Source: Xanthocytophaga agilis
Lineage (GTDB): Bacteria; Bacteroidota; Bacteroidia; Cytophagales; 172606-1
NCBI RefSeq assembly: GCF_030068605.1
Contig: NZ_JASJOU010000004.1
Coordinates: 124,001-188,000, forward strand
DNA length: 64,000 nucleotides
Reading direction: 5' to 3'
How positions within the stretch are numbered: the first letter of the stretch is position 1; each line of letters starts with the position of its first letter. The position numbers and the translations under genes were made by a program. The notes below the pieces were generated by a model. It had not been told where the DNA came from. It made no database searches and was given only the letters and a program-made list of their open reading frames with translations. Of the stretch, positions 1 to 9,054 are shown one piece after another.

Positions 1-77
1 CTTTTATTTTTGTGTAATACGTTGTTTTCAGAAATTAAGCTTCTTTTCTTCCCGTCATTGGTATTCATCCCTCCCCT

Positions 78-206
78 CGTTAGTGTTATCATCAACGAGC
101 TGTTTCCTATCATTTCGGTTAAAGATTACACAAAATCTGGGGAAGAAAAATCCTTGGTACACCAACATGAACTGAGGGAAAGTGGTCGTTGGTGATAACA
201 CCAACG
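78..206. repeat. Two related 20-bp dyads ahead of the first gene
   Basis: Two hairpin-forming palindromes lie about 90 bases apart, at 78-97 and 187-206. The second is perfect (CGTTGGTG, four-base loop, CACCAACG). The first is the same sequence with a few changes in the arms. Because each is self-complementary, the pair could also form a long cruciform. No coding sequence can be supported between positions 1 and 805; the rest of this stretch holds only the inverted-repeat element at 237-418. The dyads may be operators or part of the repeat's flank. Confidence 0.5.
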
Positions 207-236
207 ATGGAAATAAAACCACTCAAACTACCTCAC

Positions 237-418
237 CTGTCTTTCTGAAAGAATCTTCCCGCCGTTGTCGGGACAGGCGTGGCAAGACCGGCGGCCTTTC
301 CGACTGGAGTGTAGTAGTTTTATCAGAAACCAAACATGGCACTATTTGTCACACATGTCCCGCTCACGCCCACGCTGATGCGTGGCAGGCAGGGCGGGAA
401 GATTCTTTCAGAAGGACA
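237..418 (+). repeat. Dispersed inverted-repeat element, copy 1
   Basis: About 182 bases bounded by near-perfect inverted repeats: the left end at 237-263 (CTGTCTTTCTGAAAGAATCT then TCCCGCC) matches the reverse complement of 393-418 (GGCGGGAAGATTCTTTCAGA). Inside are a GC-rich block (CAAGACCGGCGGCCTTT) and the block CACTATTTGTCACA. Related copies occur at 21451, 32188 (reversed), 36010 (reversed, decayed) and 41017. It encodes no transposase and appears non-coding, so it may be a MITE-like or REP-like element. Confidence 0.75.
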
Positions 419-805
419 ATAAAGAAAGAAGAGACAGACTCCCTTAAGTTAATAGCATGGAGCGGACGTTTGCATCAGAGAATTTCTGTATTTCTAGAGA
501 AATTATGTAATGCTAGATAGGGTGTGGTGATACTATTTTTACGCAATAGATTACATTTTTTGCCTCTGTGCTTACCAATAGTCAGAATCTTCTGCTAACG
601 ATCTGCTTACCGATGCTCTGCACAATCCTCTGGATTGGTGAAACAGGATTTACAGGCTGATTAAACTGGTTCCTGTTTGCGTTACTCATACACAATCACT
701 TACACAATCCCTGATTTCATTCACTTGTACTGCCTGTCATTTCTGATCAGGCCTGGCCTCTTTTTGTTTTCATCTATTCACCACTTACTTAACCCATTTA
801 CAGCT

Positions 806-2530
806 ATGGTTGATTATTATGCCCATATGGCGGCATTAAAATCTATAACGGACGCATTTGGTGCGCAGGTAGCCGATCCAAAGTCCAAACAGACGTTTAT
901 TACTATTCAGGATAACCCTTCCTATGCAGCTCTGGGAACGTTGATAGATCATCTGTTGTATCATTCGGGAACTTCCCGGATCGAACTAAGACGTTTGACG
1001 CGTGCTTCGCAACTTTGGCGTGATATACGGGAGTATATTGATGCGGTTGCTCAGGTACGGAGTGAACTGGAGTCTATGGTACAAGATTCTTCACAGCCAG
1101 ATATCGTGGTCCGTTACAATGCAATCCACGATACGCTCAAAAACTATCTTCAGCCAAAGTTTACGTCTCTTGTAGGAAGATTGCAGTCCTTGTTTACCCA
1201 ACTGAGGGATCTTACACATATAGTACCTCACGGACAAGGGGCAGACCTTTCTGTCAACCAGTGGAACTGGAGGGATCTGTATCTGTCACGGGCTAGTGGA
1301 TTGTTTGCAGAAACACTCTACAAAAAAGCGATGGACAACGGATCAGAAGAAGCAATGGCCTTTGCCTATGGGGTGTCTGCCAATTATGTGTCCAATGCCG
1401 TAGGGAGTAATTTCCAGAACCGGGCCACCGGAGGAGCACGACGTTCACATCCGCACAGAGACCGGGTAGCTGGTTATAGCATAGGAGCCTGGATACGAAA
1501 AAATATGGCAGGAATGCAACTTTCTACTACCCAGCTAAAAAGTCTTCTGACTATAGGATCACCTGTCAATCCGCTGTTACCTCCAGATATAAAAACTATC
1601 CTGGAGAAATCATTGACAGAGGTGTATGGTGTACATGGTCTGACCAACCTGCCGGATCTGGACAAAGGATATCGGAATATGCTAAAACACCTGGAGTTAC
1701 TGGATTCGTTTAAGCCATTACTGGTGCCCCAGATGATCGATAACACTGTCTATATAAAAATACTTTCTTCAGGAACTACCTTTCTGGATGCTCCTCCGGG
1801 AACACCCCCGCCACAAGATCCTGCGCCTAGCAGTGGAGGTGGAAGCTGGACGGATGATATCCCCTGGTGGGCGTGGGTATTATTTGCAGTATGTATTGCA
1901 CTAGTAGCTATATGCTATCTGATTGGCATTTGTGCTCCAGCTCAGAAAGATCCCTATCCGGGGCCATTTCAACATGATGAGGATGGCACATCCGCTGTAA
2001 GAAGCTACCTGACTTCAGATGAATCCCTACAGAGCGTAAAGTTTATGTTTAACCTCCATATGCAGCTCTATGATATGGCCAACACATCCCTTCGGGTGAT
2101 GAAGTTTCTGGGGTTGGTTTATCCGGAAGATGGCGACCTGCCGGCTGTTGAATTTAAGCAGTTTACACAAATTCCGTTTAAAGAAGTACCAGACTTCAAA
2201 AAGCCTATCATAGACAAGGATATGTTTCTGGGTTTTCCGGCTTCGGCAGAAGAAATGCCTCGTATAGACCATCGTCCTTTCTTTCCTGGCGATTTTCCGG
2301 ATCGGATTTTTACCAATCCCAACCAGTCGGATGTATCTACATTCGGTAGCAAACTATGGATGGCTCAGTTGCAGGGAACAGATGCCGACAAACCTTTTAA
2401 CTTATCAGGCTCTAATCTTAACCTGGATTCAGACCGTGAGTTTCTTCAATTGTGCTGGGAGCTTGCAACAGGTGGGTCTACCTTAGACAATTCGTTGAAT
2501 TTTAATATCTTAGGTTATACTAAAATCTAA
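806..2530 (+). CDS. Membrane-anchored protein with degenerate zinc-phospholipase C-like region
   Basis: 574 residues. The ATG at 806 is preferred to upstream alternatives because the preceding frame reads like non-coding sequence. Residues ~150-240 carry a pattern resembling the zinc-dependent phospholipase C superfamily: an AFAYGVSANYVSNAVG stretch, then ATGGARRSHPHRDR and a GAW motif. Several metal-ligand His/Asp positions seem replaced, so catalysis is doubtful. A Pro/Gly/Ser-rich linker (PPGTPPPQDPAPSSGGGS) precedes one transmembrane helix near residues 352-372 (WWAWVLFAVCIALVAICYLI); the remaining ~200 residues match nothing I recognise. The next gene follows after 13 bases and is probably co-translated. 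The family assignment is inference from a motif and needs profile searching. Confidence 0.6.
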   Translation: MVDYYAHMAALKSITDAFGAQVADPKSKQTFITIQDNPSYAALGTLIDHLLYHSGTSRIELRRLTRASQLWRDIREYIDAVAQVRSELESMVQDSSQPDIVVRYNAIHDTLKNYLQPKFTSLVGRLQSLFTQLRDLTHIVPHGQGADLSVNQWNWRDLYLSRASGLFAETLYKKAMDNGSEEAMAFAYGVSANYVSNAVGSNFQNRATGGARRSHPHRDRVAGYSIGAWIRKNMAGMQLSTTQLKSLLTIGSPVNPLLPPDIKTILEKSLTEVYGVHGLTNLPDLDKGYRNMLKHLELLDSFKPLLVPQMIDNTVYIKILSSGTTFLDAPPGTPPPQDPAPSSGGGSWTDDIPWWAWVLFAVCIALVAICYLIGICAPAQKDPYPGPFQHDEDGTSAVRSYLTSDESLQSVKFMFNLHMQLYDMANTSLRVMKFLGLVYPEDGDLPAVEFKQFTQIPFKEVPDFKKPIIDKDMFLGFPASAEEMPRIDHRPFFPGDFPDRIFTNPNQSDVSTFGSKLWMAQLQGTDADKPFNLSGSNLNLDSDREFLQLCWELATGGSTLDNSLNFNILGYTKI

Positions 2531-2543
2531 TCCACTACATGCT

Positions 2544-3500
2544 ATGGCTACAGAAAATATAAAAGCCTCTGATCCGCATTCTGAGAAAGATGCCAATCAC
2601 GATAGAAGAGGAGATGACAGAGATCCGAATATTGACCCTTATCTGGTCATTCCTTATTATGCTGCTGATATAGGTGTGCGTCCTCTGCCTTCTACAGTGG
2701 TTGCCTGGTTTTGTGAAAGTATTTTTATTGATGGAGTACCCCATACGGGAGCTCCGCTGATAGCAGGATCTACTGTCCTGATTTCAGCAATAGTTAAAAA
2801 TGCAGGCGTTAAACCGGCTGCTGCCTACATCCGTTTTTACTGGCTGGACCCTACTACTGTGTTTACTCAGGCTGATCTGGCTGATGGATTTATTGGACAG
2901 GGTGTTTTTCCGGCATCCATTCCGGGAAGTTCGGGTGGTGTGATGTCTGTTGTGGAGAGTCCGGCTATTGCATGGGAAATTCCGGATGATATCCCTCCAC
3001 ATATCTGTCTGTTTGCAGAGGTGGGCTGTCCGGGTGATTTGGAGACGTGGAGTTTCAATCCAGTGACAGACAGACATTACGCACAACACAATGTAAACAT
3101 TGTGCATGCAATGCCTTTTGAAACAACTTCGTTTTTCTTTTCTGCCTCTAATCCGCTAAAAGAAACAGCCTTGTATGAATTTCAGATTCGTCCTGTGAGC
3201 AGGGAGGCATTGCGTTTTCTGGAAAAGCAGTACCGGGCTAAGGCTATACCTGTTAAGGAGGATACTATTTCGTTGTATCCGGTAAAGGCAGGTTCTGAGA
3301 AAAACGGACAAAAGCTCCATGCTTCTTTACGACCTAATGAAAAGCAGTTATTCCGGATTACTATAGACATGCCAGAGTTGCGGAATAATGAATTTCTGGC
3401 TGTTGAGGTAGAACAAACACTTACGTCTACTCGTGAAGAACAACCCAGCACAGGATCTATCGGGGTTCTGTTCTTTACAGAATCAGAGAGAGAAGAATAG
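2544..3500 (+). CDS. Ig-like/CARDB-like domain protein
   Basis: 318 residues, no signal peptide, charged N-terminus (DRRGDDRDPNIDP). Residues ~50-110 carry GAPLIAGSTVLISAIVKNAG followed by AAAYIRFYWLDPTT, the look of a CARDB/Ig-like beta-sandwich in which aligned beta strands frame a DP turn. The C-terminal half (LYEFQIRPVSREA, RPNEKQLFRITIDMPE) is probably a second beta-sandwich. It sits 13 bases after the membrane protein at 806-2530 and ends before a hairpin terminator, so the two form an operon. A role as accessory or binding partner of the upstream protein is inference. No enzymatic motif is seen. Confidence 0.6.
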   Translation: MATENIKASDPHSEKDANHDRRGDDRDPNIDPYLVIPYYAADIGVRPLPSTVVAWFCESIFIDGVPHTGAPLIAGSTVLISAIVKNAGVKPAAAYIRFYWLDPTTVFTQADLADGFIGQGVFPASIPGSSGGVMSVVESPAIAWEIPDDIPPHICLFAEVGCPGDLETWSFNPVTDRHYAQHNVNIVHAMPFETTSFFFSASNPLKETALYEFQIRPVSREALRFLEKQYRAKAIPVKEDTISLYPVKAGSEKNGQKLHASLRPNEKQLFRITIDMPELRNNEFLAVEVEQTLTSTREEQPSTGSIGVLFFTESEREE

Positions 3501-3558
3501 GTGCTGTCGTTAGTCAGTTGGTTTATACAAATGGCAGGTGTAGCCTGTCCATTAGTGC

Positions 3559-3593
3559 AAAGTCAGGCCATGGAGTCTGACTTTTGCGTTTGT
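3559..3593 (+). terminator. Hairpin terminator of the 806-3500 operon
   Basis: AAAGTCAG (3559-3566) pairs with CTGACTTT (3577-3584) around a 10-base loop, followed by TTGCGTTTGT. The 19 bases at 3575-3593 recur exactly at 15399-15417, where no matching left arm exists. Confidence 0.6.
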
Positions 3594-3684
3594 CTGGTTT
3601 AGGACGGGCTTATTTAACTCGTTGTTTTGAAGGAGAGACTATCGGGAGTGAATTATATAGCAGATCGTTATAGTATGATCTAAG

Positions 3685-3720
3685 CAAAAAAAGCGCTTAA
3701 GCAAACTTTGCTTAAGCGCT
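3685..3720 (-). terminator. Rho-independent terminator of the 4688-3769 operon
   Basis: A perfect 14-bp stem (AGCGCTTAAGCAAA at 3692-3705, complementary arm at 3707-3720) is followed, reading on the minus strand, by a run of seven T. This is the classic form of an intrinsic terminator for the minus-strand genes upstream. Confidence 0.85.
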
Positions 3721-3768
3721 GCGTATAGTATATGGATTATTGGTGTAGAAGGATCAACTTTCTGAACA

Positions 3769-4050
3769 TTATTTTTTAAGAGCTTCTTCAATAATGACAT
3801 CTGTTTGATGCAGGAAGTCAAAATCAACAGAATCTGCATTTTCTGTGGGGGGCAATAGAGTCTTCTTCCTGTAATTGGAAAAAGCTTCAGGATGACTAAA
3901 ATTTAGCCCGGATTGATTGAAATATGCCTCATTGTTTAAAAATCGTTGATTATTTTTATATAACATGTATATATTAACCAGAGTCGCAAACAGAAGTAAA
4001 ATGAATACAACCAGAATACTTCCAAATAAGATAGTACAGGTTCTACACAT
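3769..4050 (-). CDS. Small single-pass membrane protein, unknown
   Basis: 93 residues. Residues ~7-27 (ILFGSILVVFILLLFATLVNI) are one hydrophobic helix near the N-terminus, after a short Cys-containing start (MCRTC). The rest is polar, with Asn- and Phe-rich stretches and a charged tail ending EEALKK. I do not recognise a family. It lies 50 bases downstream of the exported protein at 4101-4688 and shares its terminator, so the two are probably co-transcribed and act at the envelope. Confidence 0.5.
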   Translation of the reverse strand: MCRTCTILFGSILVVFILLLFATLVNIYMLYKNNQRFLNNEAYFNQSGLNFSHPEAFSNYRKKTLLPPTENADSVDFDFLHQTDVIIEEALKK

Positions 4051-4100
4051 GATCGTTTTCAGTTAGTTCGTTGTGTGTATAATGTATCCAGTTGAAATTC

Positions 4101-4688
4101 TTATTTCTTCTTTATAACTGTATTGGCTATAACCTGATTCGTTGCATCCTGACTTACATCTTCTAACCAATGCTGAACCTGTGGGATTTGAAGAGTATAC
4201 TGTTTCAGTAATTCAGAGTTATCCTGTACTGTTTGATTCATGATGATAGGTACCCATCCGATTATTCCTGTGCGTGAACACTGAGCTCTTGCACGATAAT
4301 ACCCATTGGGTAAGTCAGGAATAATAATAAGTATATCTTCTTTTCCCTCATTGTAGTTTACACAGACTTGATAGGATTTAAAAAGAGTCCATTGTTTGGT
4401 CAAAAAATCCTTCTGTTCCAGTATAAATTCATATCCACTATAGTATTTAAGATCCTGATCGAGAACATGTATCATGATATTGCCTGTCAGACAAGAATCT
4501 GATGGGATAAAGGGAATTTCTAATTCCTGAAAAGGTACAGTAATAACCTCTTTTTCCTGGAAAGGTACAGTAGTAGCTTCCTTTGGACCAGCGGATGGCA
4601 TAGTAGATGGACACTGTGCATTGAGTAGACATACGTCCATTACTAACAACAATGATAAGATCCAGGTAATTACACGGTGATTTTTCAT
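4101..4688 (-). CDS. Exported hypothetical protein
   Basis: 195 residues. The N-terminus is a signal peptide (basic MKNHR, hydrophobic ITWILSLLLVMDVCLL, cleavage plausible after NAQ). The mature start contains an imperfect repeat of VPFQE (at about residues 41-53), then a beta-rich region with two Cys-containing segments (SYQVCVNYNEG, RARAQCSRTG) resembling an Ig-like or fibronectin-like fold. No named family is recognised. It is first in a two-gene minus-strand operon with the small membrane protein at 3769-4050. Confidence 0.55.
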   Translation of the reverse strand: MKNHRVITWILSLLLVMDVCLLNAQCPSTMPSAGPKEATTVPFQEKEVITVPFQELEIPFIPSDSCLTGNIMIHVLDQDLKYYSGYEFILEQKDFLTKQWTLFKSYQVCVNYNEGKEDILIIIPDLPNGYYRARAQCSRTGIIGWVPIIMNQTVQDNSELLKQYTLQIPQVQHWLEDVSQDATNQVIANTVIKKK

Positions 4689-5484
4689 AACTCAGCTTTT
4701 TTAATGGGGTGATTGAATACGAGAGAATACAACTATTCTTAATCCTGGCTGGCTAAAGAAACTTTAAACTGATGATCAGCGGCTTTGATCTATCTCAAGT
4801 GTGCATTTACATTACTTTATCCTGTCTATTAAATATAGGTAAGAGGCTACAGGTAATTCCTTGTGAGTGGTATATGTAATTATTATTTTATACTCTATAA
4901 AAACAGAAAGCAGACCTTACAGAAAATTATTACTTAGAAAATTGAAATAAACTTATATTTCCAGTCTTCCTTAAATTGATATATTGTATTATTTTAATTA
5001 GTTGTTGGGTTATAGTATTTTATCTTTTAATCTGTGTTCAGCAAAGAAAATAGAAGTTTTATGTGGTAATAATTATATAATAAGAAGACGTTTAAGATAT
5101 TTGTATATATTATTATATCTTAAATGCTGAGTCCTAGGGCTAAAAAGCGATAGTTTTTATGATTTTTATTGCTTTCTAGCATCTGTGTAAGTTGTGGTTG
5201 GGTGTTTAAGTATAAAATAGGCATATATGCTTATTTATTATCTAGGTAATGTAAGTTTTAGTTGCTAATTGCTCTTCTATTATCATATACTTAATAGTAA
5301 GCTTATGACCATAAAAAGAGTGAATCCATTCTTCATCTGTTGCTTGTCTGGCACTTACTAGCTATTGAAAATAGATAATAAGGTTTCTTAATCCCATCCT
5401 GGTAATGCAATAGTATAAATAGCACCGGACTTGCCTATGTAGAATAGAAGTATTTTTACATAGTGTATTTGTCCAACTATATAC
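4689..5484. other. Long AT-rich gap, one hairpin
   Basis: About 800 bases of AT-rich DNA with no supportable gene on either strand. A 10-bp inverted repeat (TTTAAGATAT at 5091-5100, complement at 5115-5124) is the only structure noticed. It may hold the promoter of the minus-strand operon at 4688, but no clear -7 box was found. Confidence 0.4.
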
Positions 5485-5910
5485 TTAGTTTCTACTTTTA
5501 TTTGGTAAGGTTACCACAGTAGTCCAGAACCTATACAGTTGAGCACTTATATCCATTAGGGAATCAAAGGAATCCGGCTTTACAATATAGCAGTTTGCTC
5601 CAAGTTTGTAACATTCCCTGATTTGGCTGATTGATTGAGATGTAGACAAGATTACGATTGGGATACTTCGCAATAGTATATCTTCCTTCATATGTTTCAA
5701 TACTTGTAATCCATTTAATCGGGGCATATTTAAATCCAGCAGGATGAATGCAGGTAATTTATTGTGTTCAAGTTTTAGTGGATCTATATAATTTATTAAC
5801 TCCATGCCATCATTAAAAAATTTCAACTGATTGGGAATTCTATTCTCTTTAAAGGCAGTGGCAAGCAAAAGCTGATCGTCTTTATCATCATCGACAATAA
5901 GTATTGGAAG
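5485..5910 (-). CDS. Single-domain response regulator (CheY-like)
   Basis: About 141 residues starting at ATG 5910, where the receiver fold begins (MLPILIVDDDKDD); an upstream in-frame start would add 15 residues unrelated to the fold. All receiver hallmarks are present: the acidic cluster VDDDKDD, the phospho-acceptor Asp in FILLDLNMPRLNG, the Thr/Ser position in VILSTSQ, and the Lys in YIVKPDS. No output domain follows, so it must act by protein contact or in a phosphorelay. It is the outermost gene of the sensory cluster and may be a partner of the hybrid kinases at 7013 and 9055. Confidence 0.85.
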   Translation of the reverse strand, partial: LPILIVDDDKDDQLLLATAFKENRIPNQLKFFNDGMELINYIDPLKLEHNKLPAFILLDLNMPRLNGLQVLKHMKEDILLRSIPIVILSTSQSISQIRECYKLGANCYIVKPDSFDSLMDISAQLYRFWTTVVTLPNKSRN

Positions 5911-6190
5911 CATAAGCAGGTTGATTAATTCAGATAACAGATATCTGGAAGTCAATTGCTTACATTTGATCTGTTATATTGTAGGTGGCTGTTAGTTTCA
6001 AAACGAAAATAAAAGAATAGCCTTCCCTGATACATTGATTTATAACATCTTTTTTACTGATGAATATCATTGTTTGTACAAAATATTTTTGCAACAAAGT
6101 GAAAGAATTAGTATAGTATTACAAGTGGTAGTGATCTAGGTGAAGTGGTTTGCCGCGACAGCCATACTTGAGAAAACAGTTTAAAAAATG

Positions 6191-6487
6191 TTATTTTATT
6201 CGTGACACAACAACCAGATCCGGATTGCTATGATTCTCGAAGTTCCAGTGGTAATCGCCTAATGTTTGAGCAATCTCACAGGCGAGGGTAATACATTGTT
6301 CATTTAATTTGCCAATAAATACATACCGAAATCCCTCCAGTGGAGGCAATACATCTTCAACATGGCCATAGTTGGAGAGATCAGTTCCAATAACCATAAG
6401 TTGAGTATCCCTTTTAAAGAGAAACTGACAGTAGGGGACATGAATAACCGTATTGCCAATATAAGTAGAAACAGGTAATAGATTCAT
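6191..6487 (-). CDS. Small hypothetical protein, paralogue of the gene at 14232
   Basis: 98 residues, no signal peptide or membrane segment. It is clearly related to the 101-residue product of 14232-14537. Shared positions include a YCxFxxKR-type segment (PYCQFLFKRD here), an IG...YG spacing, LPPLEGFRYVFIGKL, EIAQTL, and NPDLVVVS near the end. The alternation of hydrophobic strands suggests a compact alpha/beta fold. No known family recognised. The two copies bracket the sensory kinase cluster in opposite orientations, which hints at a shared regulatory role; that is inference. Confidence 0.65.
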   Translation of the reverse strand: MNLLPVSTYIGNTVIHVPYCQFLFKRDTQLMVIGTDLSNYGHVEDVLPPLEGFRYVFIGKLNEQCITLACEIAQTLGDYHWNFENHSNPDLVVVSRIK

Positions 6488-7012
6488 GAATTCATTTTGT
6501 TTTAATGCAGTAGTAAAACTATTCAGGGTTACTGTTTAAAATATTGATTATTGTCATTAATTTTTATGATATTTCTTATTTTAATGTTCTTGAATTGTTT
6601 TATATTGATTGGAAATATATTTTATTTTCAGAAATGGTATTGTTGATAATCAGTGTGGTTAAAAATATTTATATAGGATTTTATCTAAATAGTAGAAAAG
6701 TGTTTTCTTTTGATGTACCTGATTTTAATAAAATTCTATACAAATGGGAGTTTCTGTATTGCTCATTTCGCATCTGTTGATAAACGAGAAAAAGACCTTC
6801 TTTGGATGATTTTTTGATATACGTTCATTACAAACCTATCACTTGCATCTGCACAGGATTAAACGAAGTGTAACGCTAAAAACCGGGCATAGCCTCAGGT
6901 ATAGTATTCGGATTTACTAAAAGTATAAAGAATGGATGACTGAAATGATCCATATTTCAGTATTGAGCAGATCAAAAAAATCAAGCAATCATCAGAGTAT
7001 ACTCACTCACGT
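6488..7012. other. AT-rich intergenic gap
   Basis: 525 bases between the small paralogue and the hybrid kinase. A 78-codon open frame (6544-6780) is a run of AT-rich hydrophobic codons with no recognisable protein character and is not called. No clear promoter or hairpin was found. Confidence 0.35.
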
Positions 7013-9025
7013 ATGAACACCGACACGCAAAAACCATCGTATCAGGAACTGGAAGAAAAAGTAAACCTCCTTACTGCTAAGTTAACCAATCTGGTTGCTT
7101 ACCAGCAGGATCTTAAATCCAGAGAAAATATTTTTCAGGAGGTATTGGATACTGTGCCTTCCTTTATTTTCTGGAAAGACAGCAACAACAATATGCTGGG
7201 ATTTAACAAAGCCTATCAGCAGGCTGTTAATATTTCAAGGGAAGAACTTCTATCCAAAACAGGCTTTGAGTTGTTTCCTGAAGCTGAAAAATACTGGGTA
7301 GACGACAAGAAGGTAATTGACTCAGGCGAACCTATGCTGGATATTGAAGAAGAGGTAATTATTCCTCCTGGTAAAACCATCTGGTTTAAAACGGACAAAG
7401 TGCCTTTGAAGGATAAGACAGGAAATACATTTGGTGTGATTGGTGTTTCGATTGACATCACGCAAATCAAGGAGTATCAGGCTAGGCTGGAAAGAGCTAA
7501 TAAGGAGCTGGCGGAGGCAAGAGAGTTGGCAGAACAGGCTAATCTGGCTAAAAGTGAGTTTCTGGCCAATATGAGTCATGAACTTCGTACACCTATGAAT
7601 GCGATTCTGGGATTTTCGGAAACACTGCTGGAAACAAGCCAGGAAGAAACGGCTATCAGTTATCTGCGTACCATTCATAGTAGTGGAAAAAATCTGTTAT
7701 CACTGATCAATGACTTGCTGGATCTTTCTAAAATTGAAGCAGGTCACCTGCAAATGGTCAAGGAGCCAACAAACATCAGATATGTGCTGGAAGAGATTAG
7801 ATCTTTATTTGTTCCGGCTTTGTCTGAAAAGTCTGTTCATCTGCATATCAACCTGCAAAAAGATTTACCCGACACCATTGTATTGGACGCCTTACGACTG
7901 AAGCAGATTCTCATTAATCTGATTGGAAATGCGGTAAAGTTTACTGCTTCCGGAAGTATTGATGTATATATTCAGATGCCTGATAAGAATGCAGACACAC
8001 ATCACATGGATCTGAGTGTTACGGTAACAGATACAGGCATTGGGATGCACGAAGAAGATGTAAAAATTATTTTTGAAAAATTTACTCAGGCACGTTCACT
8101 GGATTCAAAACAGTATGGAGGAAGTGGTTTGGGACTTACCATTACCAAACGGTTGGTAGAGCTTATGGGTGGAACTATCTCCGTAGAGAGTGTTTTAGGA
8201 GAGGGAAGCAGTTTTACATTTGTTCTTCCTGATGTCAGCTATGTTGAGAAAGAGGTAGAGGAAGGAATGAGTATAGATTGGAAAACAACTAATATTGTTT
8301 TCCATAATGCCGTTGTATTGGTAGTGGATGACTCAGAAACCAATCTGGAACTGGTGAAAGTATATCTTTCCGGATATGATCTGAAACTTCTGACAGCAGG
8401 TAGTGGACAGGAAGCATTACACGTAATACAGGAAAGTTCTCCGGATCTGATTTTACTGGATTTGCGTATGCCCGGAATGGATGGCTACCAGGCTAACCGG
8501 GAGATCAAACAGATACTGGCTCTTCAAACGCCGGTAATTGCGTTTACAGCTTCATTGATGAGCACTGATGAGAGCATGGTTCGTGAGATGTTTGATGGAA
8601 TACTCAGAAAACCTGTTGCTAAACAACAACTTCTCAAGGTACTGATGGATTATCTGCCTTATCAAGCTGAACATATAGGTGAAAGCCCTGCTGAATTGGT
8701 TACTGATATCAGTATAGGTGATTCCTTAGAGTATACATCCCTTTCCTGGACAGAGCAAAAAGAGCTGCTAACCCAATCTGCCGCTGTTCTGGAATATCTC
8801 AATAGGGAAGCGATGAAGATAGCCGATATAGTGGATTTTGATGCTATAGCCGATCTGATTAATGAGATTGAACTCACTATGGAGAAAGGACAACTTCAGT
8901 TTCTATTGGCTGATTATGTGAATCAACTACGCATTGCGTACAATGGATTTGAGATCGAAAAGCTAAAATTCTTACTACACGATTTTCCAGTTGATCTTCC
9001 ATCCGATGCTGAGACAAACAACTAA
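7013..9025 (+). CDS. Hybrid sensor histidine kinase (PAS-HisKA-HATPase-receiver)
   Basis: 670 residues, no transmembrane segment, so cytoplasmic. Order: coiled coil (~8-40), PAS (~40-155, [15 protein letters not shown]), a helical linker, HisKA with the phospho-accepting His189 ([16 protein letters not shown]), HATPase (~290-420, [13 protein letters not shown]), and a receiver (~435-550) with VVDDSE and Asp483 in [13 protein letters not shown]. The ~115-residue C-terminal tail resembles no domain I can name; it lacks an obvious Hpt histidine motif. It autophosphorylates and passes phosphate to its own receiver by family rule. The next kinase starts 29 bases later, so both belong to one operon. 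Confidence 0.9.
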   Translation: MNTDTQKPSYQELEEKVNLLTAKLTNLVAYQQDLKSRENIFQEVLDTVPSFIFWKDSNNNMLGFNKAYQQAVNISREELLSKTGFELFPEAEKYWVDDKKVIDSGEPMLDIEEEVIIPPGKTIWFKTDKVPLKDKTGNTFGVIGVSIDITQIKEYQARLERANKELAEARELAEQANLAKSEFLANMSHELRTPMNAILGFSETLLETSQEETAISYLRTIHSSGKNLLSLINDLLDLSKIEAGHLQMVKEPTNIRYVLEEIRSLFVPALSEKSVHLHINLQKDLPDTIVLDALRLKQILINLIGNAVKFTASGSIDVYIQMPDKNADTHHMDLSVTVTDTGIGMHEEDVKIIFEKFTQARSLDSKQYGGSGLGLTITKRLVELMGGTISVESVLGEGSSFTFVLPDVSYVEKEVEEGMSIDWKTTNIVFHNAVVLVVDDSETNLELVKVYLSGYDLKLLTAGSGQEALHVIQESSPDLILLDLRMPGMDGYQANREIKQILALQTPVIAFTASLMSTDESMVREMFDGILRKPVAKQQLLKVLMDYLPYQAEHIGESPAELVTDISIGDSLEYTSLSWTEQKELLTQSAAVLEYLNREAMKIADIVDFDAIADLINEIELTMEKGQLQFLLADYVNQLRIAYNGFEIEKLKFLLHDFPVDLPSDAETNN

Positions 9026-9054
9026 GAGATTATTTACCTGATCAAAAGGATATT

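Noticed and set aside
10-520. Two overlapping open frames at 10-195 and 182-520
   Set aside because: The second reads through the inverted-repeat element and the translations have no protein character; both are taken as chance frames.
677-805. N-terminal extension of the first membrane protein from an upstream TTG
   Set aside because: The extension resembles no signal peptide in place, and an ATG at 806 begins protein-like sequence.
3692-3720. Possible regulatory palindrome
   Set aside because: The T run on the minus strand and its place after a gene stop show it to be a terminator.
6544-6780. 78-codon frame before the hybrid kinase
   Set aside because: AT-rich hydrophobic codons in non-coding DNA; no start context or conservation hint.
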